A DNA stretch of 14,414 bases from DATJJW01 sp035491935 (GTDB lineage: Bacteria > Pseudomonadota > Alphaproteobacteria > ATCC43930 > CGMCC-115725). Within the stretch, counting starts at the first letter, position 1. Each line of letters opens with the position of its first letter. Shown piece after piece: positions 13,257 through 14,414 of this stretch. The notes under the pieces are model-generated. The model saw nothing but the letters and a program-made list of their open reading frames with translations. It was not told where the DNA came from and searched no databases. The DNA lies in NCBI GenBank assembly GCA_035491935.1, contig DATJJW010000057.1, positions 1 to 14,414 of the forward strand, given 5' to 3'. The position numbers and the translations under genes are program-made.

Positions 13257-14414
13257 ATGGATCTTCTCGCCCCTCTCTCCGAGTTGCTGCATCTCGGTTG
13301 GGTGCCCGTCCTCATGGCTGCGGCCGGGGTCGGCATGGGGCTGCTGATCGGTGCCATGCCGGGGCTGAACCAGGGCGTGCTGATGGCGCTGACCTTGCCG
13401 CTCACCATGACGATGAGCGATTTGAACGCGCAATGCCTGCTGATCGGCATGTATGTCGGCGGCGCCAGCGGCGCCATGGTCATGGGCGTGCTGATCGGCG
13501 TGCCGGGCTCGCCCTCGGCGATCATGACGACCTTCGACGGCCATGCCATGGCCAGGAAGGGCCAGGCGGCCCGGGCGCTGGCCCTGGGCGTTTCGGCGGC
13601 CTTCCTGGGCGGCCTCGTTTCCTGGCTGGTGCTGGCGACGCTGGCGATCCCGCTTTCCTCGATCGCGCTGCTGTTCACGCCGGTCGAGTTCACCTCGCTG
13701 ATCTTCGGCGGGTTGCTGATCATCGCGGTTGCCGGCGACCATGACCCGCTCAAGGGGCTGATGGCGGGCTTCCTCGGCATGCTGGCGGCCATCGTCGGCC
13801 TCGATCCCGTGACCTCCAACGCGCGCTTCATCTTCGGCTTCCTGCCGCTGCAGAGCGGCTTCGGCCTGCTGCCGGTGCTGCTTGGCACCTTCGCCATCGG
13901 CCAGCTGCTGGCCAATATCACTGCCGACAATCCGGTGGCGGATCAGGCGCGCGTCCGCTTCGTCGATACGCTGCGCTCGGTGCGCGCGGTCGGCCGGCAC
14001 TGGCTGATCGTGCTGCGCTCCGGTCTCATCGGCTGCTGGATGGGCATGCATCCGGGCGTCGGCGCCAGCATCGGTTCGATCATCGCCTATATGGTGACGC
14101 GCAACCTGGCGGATGATCCGAAATCCTTCGGCACGGGCCGAGAGGAGGGCGTCGTCGCCTCCGAGGCCGGCAGCGTCGGCACGATTGGCGGCGCGCTTCT
14201 GCCCATGATCAGCCTCGGCATTCCCGGCAGCCCGGCCGATGTCATCCTGATGGCGGCCCTGGTGTTCCACAACATCCAGCCGGGGCCGATGCTGATCGTC
14301 GAGCACCCGACCGTGTTCTACGGCATCATCGTCACGCTGTTCGTGTCGCTGGTGCTGATGTTCGTGCTGCTGCTGCCGCTCTGCACGGTGCTGGGCCGCG
14401 TGGCGGCGCTGCCG
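13257..14414 (+). CDS. tctA: TctA-family large membrane subunit of a TTT transporter (cut by the window end)
   Basis: This is the large permease subunit, expected to have about 500 residues and 10-12 membrane helices. The first 386 codons are in the window without interruption. Recognisable family blocks are GLLIGAMPGLNQG near the N-terminus, GVPGSPSAIMTTFDGHAMARKGQAARAL, GMHPGVGASIGS, FGTGREEGVVASEAG and the repeat-related ISLGIPGSPADVILMAALVFHNIQPGPML. The usual EAANNA-like stretch reads EAGSVG here, so the protein is a divergent member. I chose ATG 13257, 24 bases after the tctB stop; no good ribosome site is visible, and coupling to tctB translation is likely. Confidence 0.92.
   Translation, partial: MDLLAPLSELLHLGWVPVLMAAAGVGMGLLIGAMPGLNQGVLMALTLPLTMTMSDLNAQCLLIGMYVGGASGAMVMGVLIGVPGSPSAIMTTFDGHAMARKGQAARALALGVSAAFLGGLVSWLVLATLAIPLSSIALLFTPVEFTSLIFGGLLIIAVAGDHDPLKGLMAGFLGMLAAIVGLDPVTSNARFIFGFLPLQSGFGLLPVLLGTFAIGQLLANITADNPVADQARVRFVDTLRSVRAVGRHWLIVLRSGLIGCWMGMHPGVGASIGSIIAYMVTRNLADDPKSFGTGREEGVVASEAGSVGTIGGALLPMISLGIPGSPADVILMAALVFHNIQPGPMLIVEHPTVFYGIIVTLFVSLVLMFVLLLPLCTVLGRVAALP

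Noticed and set aside
12834..14306. 490-codon minus-strand frame opposite tctB and tctA
   Set aside because: Antisense to two recognisable membrane subunits; the translation is Gln/Arg/Asp-rich low complexity.
1..14414. CRISPR array or insertion sequence
   Set aside because: No regularly spaced direct repeats and no transposase-like frame are visible anywhere in the window.

Overview
The window looks like a piece of chromosome from a GC-rich alphaproteobacterium. The gene order mreB-mreC-mreD-mrdA-rodA, an ornithine-cyclodeaminase/mu-crystallin family pair and a tripartite tricarboxylate transporter (TTT) cluster with its own LysR regulator fit the Rhodospirillales/Rhizobiales type of genome. 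The exact genus cannot be read from this sequence. All functional calls rest on motif recognition by eye.

Region 1 (1-1694): the edge of an integrated element. A P4-type tyrosine integrase with all six catalytic residues visible (175-1404, minus) lies just beyond the 3' end of an intact tRNA-Phe(GAA) gene (1619-1694, minus) and is transcribed away from it. The island body should lie to the left, outside the window. Short iterons (ATACCAACAA) cluster around the integrase start.

Region 2 (1732-7877, all minus): the cell-elongation (Rod complex) operon. In transcription order it reads mreB (actin homologue), mreC, mreD, mrdA (PBP2 transpeptidase) and rodA (SEDS glycosyltransferase). A likely internal promoter precedes mrdA. 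Strong inverted repeats lie between mreB and mreC and upstream of mreB. RodA appears to start at a TTG overlapping the mrdA stop. PBP2 carries an Asp/Gly-rich insertion inside its transpeptidase domain.

Region 3 (7878-8239): a 362-bp divergent intergenic stretch between mreB and the metabolic cluster. It holds a 12-bp-stem inverted repeat.

Region 4 (8240-14414): a metabolic/transport cluster. Two long paralogues of the ornithine cyclodeaminase/mu-crystallin family (8240-9346 plus; 9376-10512 minus) converge on a perfect 28-bp palindrome that can act as a two-way terminator. A LysR regulator (10618-11583, minus) lies upstream of the second paralogue and is divergent from tctC-tctB-tctA (11701 to the window end, plus), the periplasmic binding protein, small membrane subunit and large membrane subunit of a TTT importer. 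The simplest reading is that LysR senses a carboxylate, the TTT system imports it, and the paired NAD(P)-dependent enzymes act on it or on a product. The substrate is unknown. Both enzymes lack the Asp expected of true ornithine cyclodeaminases, so that name should not be taken literally.
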